From Hysterangium stoloniferum (lineage: Eukaryota; Basidiomycota; Agaricomycetes; Hysterangiales; Hysterangiaceae), in assembly GCA_015178975.1 (NCBI GenBank), contig WHVD01000163.1:115585-179584 (forward strand): 64,000 bases of DNA, given 5' to 3'. The notes beneath the pieces are model-generated. The model had not been told where the DNA came from and did no database searches. It saw only the letters and a list, made by a program, of their open reading frames with translations. This document shows, one piece after another, positions 1 to 9,990 of the stretch (the stretch's first letter is position 1; each line of letters starts with the position of its first letter). A program made the position numbers and the translations under genes.

Positions 1-1302
1 GCTAAGATCTGGTGGAGCACCTTAGACCGTGAACATCGCACTGAGTTTAGTCGATCTCACAGATCGTTTCTTTGGGGCATTGTAGAAGGATTACTTGGAA
101 CCCGTTGGTGCGAATCCTTGGCTCTAGAATGGGAAGCCATGAAATTTCGACAGGCTGGTCACAATCATGAGACACCCGTTCATTACATTCAGCGAAGGGT
201 CAAGCTTTATTGATTCTTGTATGGGTTCCACCAAAACCGGAAGGACGAAACGCACAGACTTATCCTGACACTGCCTACGGAATGGCTTTATCTTCTACAG
301 GGACAACCTATCGATGACATCATGAGCCTACAGACGTATGCGAACAATTTACAAGAGGCTCTGATTAACGCTTGGGTTCAAACACATCGAGAACATTATC
401 GGTTTCAGAAACCCAGAGTCATGATCGCCGAGCAAGATGAGTCGGATCCCTGGCATGAGGAGGAGCACTCTGGAAAAATCGACCCCACTAATCGAGGCCA
501 CGTCCTCCTCGGTGAACTCGAGGATAACACCGCCTCTATGAGATCGAATGCTAAACAGGGTAAGAAACACGGCAAGTTCTTTTTCGAACGGAGTGACAAG
601 AAAAGCATCGCCAAACCTCCGAAGGAGTGTTGGATTTGTGGGAGTTTAGAGCATTTCAAGATCGACTGCCCCCATGTGGGCAGGATGTCACACTATGTCT
701 CTATTAACAAGTGCTCCGCATAGAACCCAATGGAGGAGGCGGAGGATCAAAGGGCTTATGAAACGGTTTATGGATTAAGTGTACAGGGACAAGTACATAA
801 CATTGATGAGGAATCGATTTTCATTTCTGTCTACCTTCCTCAGCCAGAGGACAACATCGTTTCAGACGTGAAAGCATCCTCGAATGAGAACGAGACATCG
901 CAAGTTTATGTTTCTATATCAGACCATGATTTTCTCGAGAAAGGAGACTGGCTAGACGCTCATCGTCAGAACCGTGAAGGTCTGACTGAGACGAGAGTTT
1001 TATCGCGACCTGAACCTCCCACCATTGAGGAAATCGTCGACGAGGACGCATTTGCGAACCGATCTAAGGAAATAAGTCAAACCTACATTATAGAAGACCC
1101 CTCTGAGTCCGAGGGATCGGAGGAGGAGAGCTTCCCCTTCGACCCAGGGCAATTACCCGACTTAATTCCTTGCGATGAGTCAGACTCTGAAGCGGACGCA
1201 AGGTACCTAACGCTAGACGTATCAGGAGGAATGTTAAATTGGCTGCAAGAAAAGAAAGCAAAAGACCTAGAGTTCAATACCCCCGATCCAGTCGACTTAT
1301 GA
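1..1302 (+). pseudogene. Ty3/gypsy gag (type A), 5'-truncated by window edge, with in-frame stops
   Basis: This is the capsid/nucleocapsid (Gag) part of a retrotransposon polyprotein. It enters from the left edge, so the Gag N-terminus and 5' LTR lie outside the window. The frame is read from position 1 with a TGA near 211-213 and a TAG at 721-723. A CCHC zinc knuckle (CWICGSLEHFKIDC, near 628-669) marks the nucleocapsid. Alignment by eye with the copies at 29305-31060 and 48600-50200 shows the same protein. Relative to those copies about 25 nt are missing near 1198, which throws the rest into another frame. The TGA at 211 is a CGA in the related copies. The gene is clearly non-functional here; family assignment is secure. 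Confidence 0.9.
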
Positions 1303-2231
1303 AAGAGGATTCAACTATTATCTATCGCAAAAGGGACCCTCCGGGTGGATATTCCAGTATTGGGATTTCAGCATTACACGTCTACGGACGCGTAGGGAAT
1401 TCAGAAGCCTCAAATCCTATTAAAATCAGGCTGGACACCGGAGCTGACCTCTCCTTAATCTCGGAGGATTTCTATAAGGAACTAGAGGACCGCCCTAAAC
1501 TCAAACAAGGACTCAAGCTGCGCCTTGTACAACTTACCGGTAATGCCAAAGTATTAGGATACGTCAACGTCCCCATTTATCTCGAGGACGACACCGGTAT
1601 ACTCCTCAAATTTACCGCCGAGACGTACGTTGTCTGAGGTATGACCGTCCCGATCCTTCTTGGAGAAGACTTTCACGTGAACTATGAGATCGGGACACTG
1701 CGAGACCAACCGCTGGGTTCCAGATTGATTTTGCCTGGGAGAGCAGGATCTATTCCAGCCAGCTCTTCCAAGAAGCCGCAGCCTTTAACCTTTTCGATTA
1801 GCAAGATCCCCTTTGAGGAATTAGCCGATGACCCGTCTGAATTGACTTCCAAACCAGACAAAGGAGTGCGTACTGAAAGAGTCGCACGGGCCTTACAAGA
1901 TTGTACTATAGAACCGGAATCAGCTCAATTAGTACCGATCTTTGTAGGAGATCTTATTGGTGACCAATGGATAGTCGAGGGAGTTGTCTTGCAGAATGAC
2001 GATGGGAGTATACTAGCTGCTCCCACCACCGCCATCTCTAGGGAACGTGCCGCGAGACCTCTCGCTAATCCCTCTCTGACGCCAAGAATCATCAGACGAG
2101 GGGAAACCGTTGGATTAATTCACGATGCGAACAAATGGGCCCAGACTCCTAGATCTTCGACTGAGAGGGCATCGATGCAGTCGACGGCAACCAAGATCGC
2201 TCATCTCGTCGAAAAGTCATATCAAGAATAG
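1239..2231 (+). pseudogene. Ty3/gypsy aspartic protease and linker region (type A)
   Basis: This is the protease part of the same element, read in a frame different from gag because of the upstream deletion. The active-site signature LDTGADLSLIS lies near 1432-1464. Downstream is a long linker typical of fungal chromoviruses before reverse transcriptase. A TGA at 1635-1637 interrupts it; the corresponding codon in the diverged copy at 43.5-44.6 kb is AGA. The frame closes at 2229-2231, and 2232-2631 holds more of the linker and the RT N-terminus in broken frames. Confidence 0.85.
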
Positions 2232-2631
2232 AAGAGGAACGTGTCCTTAATCCTCAATCTTCCAGGCTGCCCCTGGAACGGGAACTCGCAGACGATTTCG
2301 ATCCGGCAGGCCCCAAAACATCAGAAGTTGCCACCACGGAAACGCTTCGCACGGAAGATCTGCATAAGCTAGTTAATTTAGGTCCTGACATCCCTACCGA
2401 CGTCTCCCCCCGACTTGGAGTCAGTATTAACTAAGAACGTCCTAGCTTTTGGAGTAGACAGGGCATTTAGGACAAGTAGATGTCAAGGTCAATGTCCCCT
2501 TAAAAGATGGCGCACAACCTATTTCAATGTCAATGTTTCCAACCTCCCCGGCTAATAGGAAAGTCATTGACGAACAAATGGACACTTGGTTCCAACAGGG
2601 AGTGATTGAACCGTCCAAGAGTCCTTAGGGG

Positions 2632-4062
2632 GTGCCAGCCTTTGTCGTCTATCGCAACGGGAAACCACGAGTAGTAATTGACTATAGAAAGTTGAACAGC
2701 CTAACGGTTCCCGATGAATTTCCACTGCCGCGTCAATCGAAAATCATGCAGGTGCTCTCGGGATCCAACATCTTATCTTCTTTCGATGCACTAGCTGGTT
2801 TTACCCAACTTGAAATGTTAGAGGAAGATAAGCCGAAGACAGCCTTCAGATCCCATCGAGGACTGTGGCAATTCAGGAGAATGCCCTTTGGACTTCGTAA
2901 TGGACCTTCTATATTTCAAAGGGTTATGCAAACCGTACTTGCACCCTACTTATGGATATTCTGCCTAGTTTATATTGACGACATCGTGATCTTTTCTAAG
3001 ACATGGGACGATCATCTAAAGCATTTGGACCAGGTCCTACAAGCCATCATTGCAGCGGGAATCACTCTCTCGCCCAAAAAGTGCTACGTGGGGTACAATT
3101 TGTTTCTACTACTAGGACATAAGGTGTCTAGACTTGGCTTTTCGACCCATCAAGAAAAGGTCGCCGCTATATTGGAATTAGCCACGCCTTCTAAGATAGC
3201 AGACCTTCAACGTTTTCTCGGAATGGTTCTGTACTTCTCTGCTTACATACCATTCTACTCCTGGACGGTTGCTCCACTTTTCAACCTCTTAAAGAAAGGA
3301 GTTCGTTGGCATTGGGATTCAGAACACGCCCGAGCTTTTGAAGACATCAAAGTTGCATTGAGTTCGGCTCCAGTACTTGGACACCCTGCGAGCAGTATGC
3401 CTTATAGGTTATACACAGACGCTTCAGACTTCGCGCTGGGATGTTGCCTCCAGCAAATACAAAAAATGACACTTAAGGACCTAAAGGATACGAAAATTTA
3501 TGCCCAAGCAAGGGCAGCTTTCAATCAATCACGAGACATCCCCATTTTTGTTACTCGTTATAAAACCAAGGAGCCGGAATTCACCTGGACGGATTCCTTT
3601 GATGACACCAGTGTCACAGTCGAACGCGTTATCACCTATTGGAGCCGTACGCTCAAAAAAGCGGAATGTAACTACTCGGCCACAGAGCGAGAAGCGTTAG
3701 CTGCTAAAGAAGGATTGGTCCATTTCCAGCCCTTTATTGAGGGAGAACATATCCTTTTGATCACTGATCATGTGGCGTTACAATGGGCCAGATCTTACGA
3801 GAACACTAATCGTCGACTGGCCACATGGGGGGCGGTATATGCTGCATACCCCGGTCTGGAAATCCTACATAGAGCAGGGCGGATACACAGCAACGTTGAC
3901 CCATTATCTAGACTTCCTCGAGTACCTGACTGTGCTAGCCCCGCGAGAGACGATCTCTTACCAATTGTAGCAGATTCTTATAACCGGAACGACAAAGAGA
4001 CGTTATGGGAGAACAAACCAACGGAAAAGGCCGTCTTTCTCACTCATCACAAGTTAGTTGAG
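2632..4062 (+). pseudogene. Ty3/gypsy reverse transcriptase and RNase H (type A)
   Basis: Reverse transcriptase followed by RNase H, one open frame of about 475 codons. Visible RT motifs are VVIDYRKLN, FDALAGFTQ, MPFGLRNGP and the catalytic LVYIDDIVIF (YIDD at about 2971-2982). RNase H follows with YTDASDFALGCC and the later TDHVALQW block. The start given is only where the open frame begins: just upstream, a TAG at about 2627-2629 replaces the Trp codon of the conserved SPWGAPA motif. A small indel near 4060 shifts the frame before integrase. The enzymes would copy element RNA into DNA if intact. Confidence 0.9.
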
Positions 4063-5925
4063 GAACCGTCGAAGAGGTCCCCCAAACGAAATGGGACTTG
4101 CACAACCTTCCCAGAAACGATGAGACTGACGAGGCGGATTTTACTCTCTCGAATCCACAATTACTTATAGAGATCAATGAGAATTACGCTAAGGAACTTC
4201 GTGACGGATACCAGAAAGATCCCGCTTTCAGGAATTATTACGCCGCCGATCCCATTTCTCCAAACATGGTAGCCACTCCTTCGCATTATTTTATCGGCAA
4301 GAATAAGCTATTGTTCTTTTGAGATTCGGACTGGAAAAATTGAATCTGTGTTCCTAGCAGCATGATGACAACCATACTCAAGCTGATACACGATAATCCT
4401 TTCGAACGAGCTCATGCAGGTGGCCACAGGCTCTTTAATCTGATGAAAGACCGTTTCTTCTGGCCGAGGATGTTGCAGGACTGCATGGCATACGCTCACA
4501 GCTGTGACATATGCCAGAAAACTAAAATTGATCATTCCGCTCGACAAGGAGCCCTTTGACCCACGGATGTACCCCCTAAGGCCGTTTGAGGTTGTCTCAA
4601 TGGACCTGATTACCGGATTGCCTCCTTCTACAGAGGGCAGTTATTCCGCCATCTTCGTCGCCGTGGATAAACTCACGCGCTTCTTGATCTGTGAACCCAC
4701 CACTTCAGATCTATCCGCAGAAGGATTCGCGCGAATCTTCGTGAATAAAGTAGCCGCTCCTTTTGGCCTGCCTTCAAGGATAATCTGTGATCGAGACAAA
4801 AGGTGGACCTGTAGGTTTTGGAGAGAAGTCTGCAAAGTATACGGAAGTGCCCTTGCAGTATCCTCGTCCCACCATCCTCAGACCGATGGTCAAACGGAGA
4901 ACGCTAATGCTATTGTGGAGCAAATGCTCAGAGTGTACTGCGCCTCTTCGAAGGAGGAATAGTCTAAATGGACTCAAGTAGTGGCTCATACCTACAATTC
5001 GACGGTTCAAAGCTCAACAAGCTATGCACCAGCCTTTTTGCTGATGGGCTACTTACCAAGAGGAATGTCTAGCTGTCTAGGAGGGGATGACCCTGTGGTT
5101 CCCAGAGAATTATCAGATAGCCCTGTAGCCGACCAATGGATCTTAGAATTGGAAAATCACCGACAAGTGGCGCGGGATTCGATTGTGCGAGCACAAGAGA
5201 CCCAAGCTCGCAGTTACAACAAGAGACCCAAGCTCGCAGTTACAACAAGAGACCCAAGCTCGCAGTTACAACAAGAGACCCAAGCTCGCAGTTACAACAA
5301 GAGACCCAAGCTCGCAGTTACAACAAGAGACCCAAGCTCGCAGTTACAACAAGAGACCCAAGCTCGCAGTTACAACAAGAGACCCAAGCTCGCAGTTACA
5401 ACAAGAGACCCAAGCTCGCAGTTACAACAAGAGACCCAAGCTCGCAGTTACAACAAGAGACCCAAGCTCGCAGTTACAACAAGAGACCCAAGCTCGCAGT
5501 TACAACAAGAGACCCAAGCTCGCAGTTACAACAAGAGACCCAAGCTCGCAGTTACAACAAGAGACCCAAGCTCGCAGTTACAACAAGAGATGGAGATTAG
5601 TGGAAGATATCTCAGAGGGAGATTATGTTCTGATTAATCCCCATTCTCTCGAGCTCGTCAAGGCCAAGGGACCCGGAAGAAAACTTATACAAAGACAGAT
5701 AGGGCTGTTTGAGGTCTTGGAAAAGATCAATCCTCAAGTCTTCCGACTCCGCATCCCCTCGGAATATCAATTACATCCAGTGATTAATCGAGACCATCTT
5801 AAAAAGTACCACCTCTCCCCTAAGGAATTCGGATCGAGGGAGCTACTTGAGAACCCTCAAGAACTCAATCGTAACAACGAGGAGTACGAAGTAGAAGCTA
5901 TGGTAGGGCACAAAAAGCATCTTTA
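4063..5925 (+). pseudogene. Ty3/gypsy integrase with chromodomain stub (type A), broken by stops and a repeat expansion
   Basis: Integrase of the same element. The zinc-binding HHCC region is visible (HDNPFERAHAGG ... CDICQKTK, 4389-4530). The DDE core is also visible (MDLITG; CDRDKRW; QTENANAIVEQ, 4600-4925). In-frame stops fall at 4321 (TGA), 4341 (TGA), 4557 (TGA) and 4961 (TAG); each corresponds to CGA or TGG in the copy at 40834-42825. The tandem array at 5197-5586 adds 14 extra 26-bp units (364 nt) and shifts the frame. The protein resumes at about 5587 and stops inside the chromodomain at about 5915, where sequence jumps into the accessory ORF. Confidence 0.9.
5197..5586 (+). repeat. 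Perfect tandem array, 15 x 26 bp, inside integrase
   Basis: The 26-bp unit begins GAGACCCAAGCTCGCAGTTA and ends CAACAA. It is repeated 15 times with no visible differences. The related element on the other strand (about 41293-41340) has one copy, flanked by the 8-bp direct repeat ACAAGAGA. Because 26 is not a multiple of 3, three units are needed per coding period, giving a 26-residue peptide period in each frame. Confidence 0.97.
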
Positions 5926-6446
5926 GCGGAGGATATAGAACAGGTGGAACTTTCCATGTTTCGGTCCTTACTTGTCAACTCCTCTTGTGTTCTTCCTGAC
6001 CACACACCAACCCACTCTGCAGTGGACCTCATTGACTTGTTGGAGCAACTGTTGCCAGATTTGGACACTTCGAGAGGAATCAGGAATCCCCTCTGGGGGA
6101 GACATGAGCTCCACACCGCTCATCACTCCTACCCCGCCATCACTACACCCTCGACCCCCTCTCCTTGCCCGTATAACTGACACTTCCGCAGATCGCGTTC
6201 ACGCCATAATTTGAACGCGCCAGAAGGCCTACGGTCGTTGGGTCTCGTCGATCCAAAAACTGGATGGGTTGACATCTGCCAATGACGCTTCAAGGCGGGA
6301 GGACATCGCTCTTTCCTTTCGTGCCAAGCGTCTCACCTGGGGCAACGCTATCCTACACCTTGGGGGTTCATCGCAGGACGCATGGGGAGGAGTTCCAAGC
6401 GTCCTTCGACATCTTCTTTGACATAGCTCTTCGACCTGGGGGGCAC
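5926..6446 (+). pseudogene. Remnant of the accessory ORF C-terminus plus polypurine tract
   Basis: Sequence from 5926 matches the C-terminal part of the accessory ORF seen at 38370-38948 on the minus strand (shared blocks include LSMF, LLVNSSCVLPDHTPTHS and DLLEQLLPD, in shifting frames). About 2.3 kb between the chromodomain and this point is missing relative to that copy. The stretch ends in a G-rich tract (CTGGGGGGCAC, 6437-6446) directly before the LTR, the position of the polypurine tract that primes plus-strand DNA synthesis. Confidence 0.75.
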
Positions 6447-7632
6447 TGTGAGAGGTATGGCGAAATACACTCAGGAAATATAGTCGGATGTGCTCTTACT
6501 ATATTTCCTTTATTATTTCTATTTTCTCTCTTTCATTATATCTATAATTAGTTCGACGACCTATGTATGCAGTACATTGACTCTTGTGGGCGCACACACG
6601 CCAGACTTATGTATTCTAGCGCCCGTAGTTTAGAACTCAGACACTTTTTACACCGCAACCACGACTTACCCAGACACCCGTTAGTGTCCTGTAAGTTGTG
6701 ATTGGTGTATCGTCTCGACCGTCACAGACGGGCTTTAGCTACTCATTCAAACCGAGTTTCGAACTGTACCAGTCGAAACTCAATCCCTATCTCAACTCGT
6801 GTGGACTACATCCACGCTACTCTATTATTTGACTCTCTAACTAGTCTACTTGCACTCGAGCAGTTGTCCAGAATCGCACTTAACCAGTCGATTCTGCTTA
6901 TTCGTTCTAGCTATCTACCTTACTTTAGATAGCTACTTCTCTCTACCATATTGAACTAAGTAGTCAATACATTGTGGTATCGTACTTCAACAGTCGATAT
7001 TCTTCGTATATAGAACGGTTATGTTAAGTGCCGTGTCGGGAACGTATTCCGGAACTATCGGGAAGTCACCGGGAAGTCGGGAACTACTAGATAGGGTCAG
7101 GACGTCGGCTTCAGCTTATGTGCTGCGCCTCTACGCAAACGCTCAATGTCCTTAATTTCGGAGGTGAGACTTATGATGGGAGTTACGGATATTCAGAGTT
7201 CCGAAGAGTTCCGAATATCGAGCGTACAGAAAGACGGGAGAAGGAATAAGAAACTAAGTCGATATCAGATCTAAGGTAAAGTACAAATTCACGGAAACTA
7301 ATATAAGTCTGCTCGTTATTGTACTACAAACTAAGGCCATAATAAGACGGAAACGGAAGTGTTCTTAAAACGGAAATACAATAAGACATATTAGGAAGGC
7401 AATATTCCGTAACGGGAATATAACAAACAAACGAGTGAATACTTGTCAACGGACAAATTACCAAATGCGGAACAAGGGAAGAATGCGGATGATACGGTAA
7501 CTATGATGTTCCGTAGTCGGAGGTCAAAAGTCGGAAGTCGGGGATCGGAAGTCGGGAGTGGGAGACCGGAAGTCGGATATTGAAACATCCGGGAACGGGT
7601 CGTAACAGGTTAGAACTTCTACCACTCTTCAG
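6447..7632 (+). mobile_element. 3' LTR, type A, interrupted by a nested solo LTR
   Basis: The LTR begins TGTGAGAGGTATGGC after the purine tract and matches LTRs at 27305, 31066, 36702 and 60328. Its 3' end (GAACTTCTACCACTCTTCA) is displaced to 7613-7632 by an insertion at 7022-7607. Removing the insert gives about 600 bp, the normal size for this family. An 11-bp inverted repeat (6474-6484 / 6498-6508) sits near the 5' tip. Confidence 0.93.
7022..7607. mobile_element. Solo LTR of an unrelated family, 586 bp, TSD GGTTA
   Basis: The insert starts TGTTAAGTGCC and ends GGGTCGTAACA, giving TGTTA/TAACA terminal inverted repeats. It is flanked on both sides by GGTTA (7017-7021 and 7608-7612). Uninterrupted type A LTRs have a single GGTTA at this place. 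It has no coding potential, as expected for a solo LTR. Both ends are rich in CGGAA/TTCCG and GGAAGTC motifs. Orientation cannot be set without another copy. Confidence 0.93.
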
Positions 7633-8084
7633 AGGGAGTGGGTGAGTGCACGTGAAGGCGGATGAGGGGATTCTTAGTATGAGACTGTTACAGATGTATG
7701 AGGGTATTCTGAGTCGATATTCTGATTGCCTAGTAACTACAACTACAGCGGGTTCATATACAAGTAACAGGCGTCTAGAAAATACTAACAGGGAGAAAGG
7801 TGGAGAACGGTATTAACAATAAGCTTGACTAGGAATGGGAAGTTTATGATTAGTTCGGAGACCGATGATAACTGAGAGCAGAATTATGATAAAAGGAAAT
7901 AGTTCGAGGACTACAAATATAGATAGACATATGTGAAACATAGAATAGAACGGATCAACATAATAAAAGGGACGTATCAAAAGTTTAACCAGACAATACA
8001 AGTATTTTGACGTGGGCGTAAACAGAGCTTGATCATTGTGAAAGCATACGTCAGCTTCAGGGGCCGAGGTTTCTGAAATGGTGA
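7633..8084. other. Unassigned sequence between two LTRs
   Basis: No gene recognised. The longest open frames here are short and show no domain, and repeats or coding patterns are not obvious. The stretch carries the empty target site of the next solo LTR. Confidence 0.5.
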
Positions 8085-8089
8085 CTTGA

Positions 8090-8734
8090 TGTGAAGAGTC
8101 GATAGATTCTGACCGCTCAATATATGAAGAATAGTGTTTATTCAACTACTATTAAGGAGTATTGACCGTTCAGTACAATACTATAGATTATGAGACTGAT
8201 AGTACTAGTATAAGGACACACTACACGTCACAGGAGCAACTGTACAGTTGCTTGTGATGACTAGAATTAGAGAATAGAAGAGTTGACCTTTACGGTACAA
8301 CTGGTAGCTAGAGGTAAAGAGATAATCAGCAAATGACTGAATATCTAGGGTAAAGAGATAGCAGCGCAAGTCGACTACAGTGTCGACAAGCGTGGAGTCC
8401 TGAGAGTGGAACTCGACCTTCGCAGTTCAAGTCCAAATATTATCAGTATGCAAGAAGACGCTACCTTTATAGGTAGCAGAGATATTACCCTTGACACCTC
8501 TCGCTATTCGACGTCTGAGTCGTTACAAGGTGGTGTCTGCTGGGTAAAAAGGTGTCTGAGTTTCATTAGGTGCCGAGTGCACCCACAAGTATACACAATG
8601 CTTTGAACTAATGAAATATGCAATATTCGAAGAATATAAAAGATAGAAAAATATGAATAAAATGTGTAAAATATAAATGAAATAAAAGGAGTGTTTTACC
8701 ACAATGAAACTGTGGTAAAAGCATACTCCTCACA
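8090..8734 (-). mobile_element. Solo LTR, minus orientation, C-type U3 joined to B-type 3' part, TSD CTTGA
   Basis: Read on the plus strand it runs from TGTGAAGAGTCG to ATACTCCTCACA, an LTR on the minus strand. Perfect 5-bp duplications CTTGA flank it (8085-8089 and 8735-8739). The 3' part matches type B LTRs (42826, 46516). The U3 part matches the C-type fragments at 36230-36401 and 59924-60073. A 10-bp stem with 7-nt loop (TTTTACCACA/TGTGGTAAAA) lies near the U3 tip, at about 8694-8720. Confidence 0.95.
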
Positions 8735-8814
8735 CTTGAAAACGTTGATAAGTGGCGATAACCTCGGGACCGATAGGGTTGCAACACGGTCGTAACAACT
8801 GTCAATACTGGTTA

Positions 8815-8874
8815 GTAGTACTTGAGTAATCAATATTCTTTGCATATTGAACGGTCAGAATCTATCAACTCTTC
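8815..8874 (+). mobile_element. Fragment of an LTR 3' end
   Basis: This 60-bp piece resembles the final part of the type A/B LTRs (TCAATATTCTT, then GAACGGTCAGAA, then ACTCTTCA). It is isolated, with no internal region attached. Confidence 0.7.
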
Positions 8875-8879
8875 ATAAT

Positions 8880-9160
8880 CCTCGTCAGAGCCCACAGGCT
8901 CCGACTCTCCTATCACTTGACCCCCAACCTATCATCACTCAACCTCGACTCTGTGGCTTTCCTGCCATCGACCTCCCCGACTCCTGACCTATCACCCATC
9001 CCTGGACTCCCTGGGATTCTGTCTGCCCATCTGAAATTGGACAAGATGATCTTGTGAGGGTGCAGCCTATAAGCTGAAGCCAAGTCCTACTGGCTTTCCC
9101 ACGGGTTTCTCTGGAAACCCTCTGATAAGCTCTGTGCATGTGTCCTAACAAACTATCAGC
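8880..9160 (+). repeat. Dispersed SINE-like repeat R1, copy a
   Basis: Shares blocks with copies at 26880-27304, 31692-31870 and 31925-32285. The blocks are a GGAGCCCA-type palindrome, a run of CCTGACCTATCA-like words, CTGAAATTGGACA, and GCAGCCTATAAGCTGAAGCC. It has no open frame of note. The family is non-coding and a few hundred bases long, as a SINE or other non-autonomous element would be, but its true ends are not established. Confidence 0.6.
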
Positions 9161-9399
9161 CTCAGAAAGCTTGCATTGTATGATGAGATCTGGTAGGCAG
9201 AATGACCAGAATTCAAGAGGGAGAGGATGTGTTTGCATTGAGAAGTAGAAAGAGGCTGCATGTTGGAATCAACAGACTGTTGTGGTCTGTTTGTTATGTG
9301 TTGAATGTTTTGAACATGTCACATGATTACACAATCAAATACAATTTAACGATGGATAAGAAAGACCAGTACAACCTGCCCTTTCATCTACAGAATGAA

Positions 9400-9606
9400 A
9401 GCAAAAAAGGGTTGCAATGATACTCCTGTACAAAATATTTAATATCTCAACAATGAGTGAATATTTTTGAACAAACCTGCCTCTCATGTTAAAGTTCAGA
9501 AACAGGGCTTTCTAATGTATATTTTCTCCTCATTTTAGCTAATTTACTTCTGGAGTTATAAGCATTTGAGTTAAAATTTACTGAACATTGCAACCCTTCT
9601 TTTGCT
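9400..9606. mobile_element. MITE-like element with about 20-bp terminal inverted repeats
   Basis: Left arm 9400-9419 (AGCAAAAAAGGGTTGCAATG) pairs with right arm 9586-9606 with one indel or mismatch. About 165 bp of AT-rich, non-coding sequence lies between them. I could not identify a target-site duplication, so superfamily is unknown. Confidence 0.55.
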
Positions 9607-9699
9607 TACTGTAGATCTTTGAACTAATGTAAATACTATCAAATGCAAGATGTAATAGTAGAAATAGAGGAGGAAGCATAGGAAGCAAAATATGTATAA

Positions 9700-9990
9700 T
9701 CAGAAACATATTTTAGGATACCTCTCACACTTAGTAATTCAGCCCTCTGGTCAATTGAGCTAAGTGTTGATCTTCATCTCCTATCATACTATCTGCTCTG
9801 TTTGAAATACCAGAGCACCCTAACAGTTCATATAAGGGTGTAATACATACAGTACATTGAAGCCAAGCTTCACTACATTTATAGAGTCAGATCTCCTGAC
9901 TAGTATGATCTCTTTCATTGGCCCCCTGATTAACTTGTGTCTTATCATCAGCCTCTCTGACTTAGAGCCTCTCCCCCCTCCTAGGCTTAG
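9700..9990 (+). repeat. Dispersed SINE-like repeat R1, diverged copy e
   Basis: Matches the reverse complement of 26880-27050: GAAATACCAGAGCAC, then ACAGTTCATATA, then TTGAAGCCAAGC, then TCCTGACTAGTA, in the same order and spacing. No coding content. Confidence 0.55.

Noticed and set aside
5197-5586. Array of regularly repeated units resembling a CRISPR array
   Set aside because: The units are head-to-tail with no spacers, lie inside integrase coding sequence, and exist as a single copy in the related element.
6581-6624. Covarying arms GGGCGC/GCGCCC (6588/6619) against GGGTGC/GCACCC (36848/36879 and 60469/60497) in type A LTRs
   Set aside because: Other copies (37507-38137, 59295-59923, 31066-31691) have unmatched arms, so compensation is not consistent and may be chance at CpG sites.
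7813-8145. 110-codon minus-strand frame
   Set aside because: Runs into the solo LTR at 8090 and has no recognisable feature.
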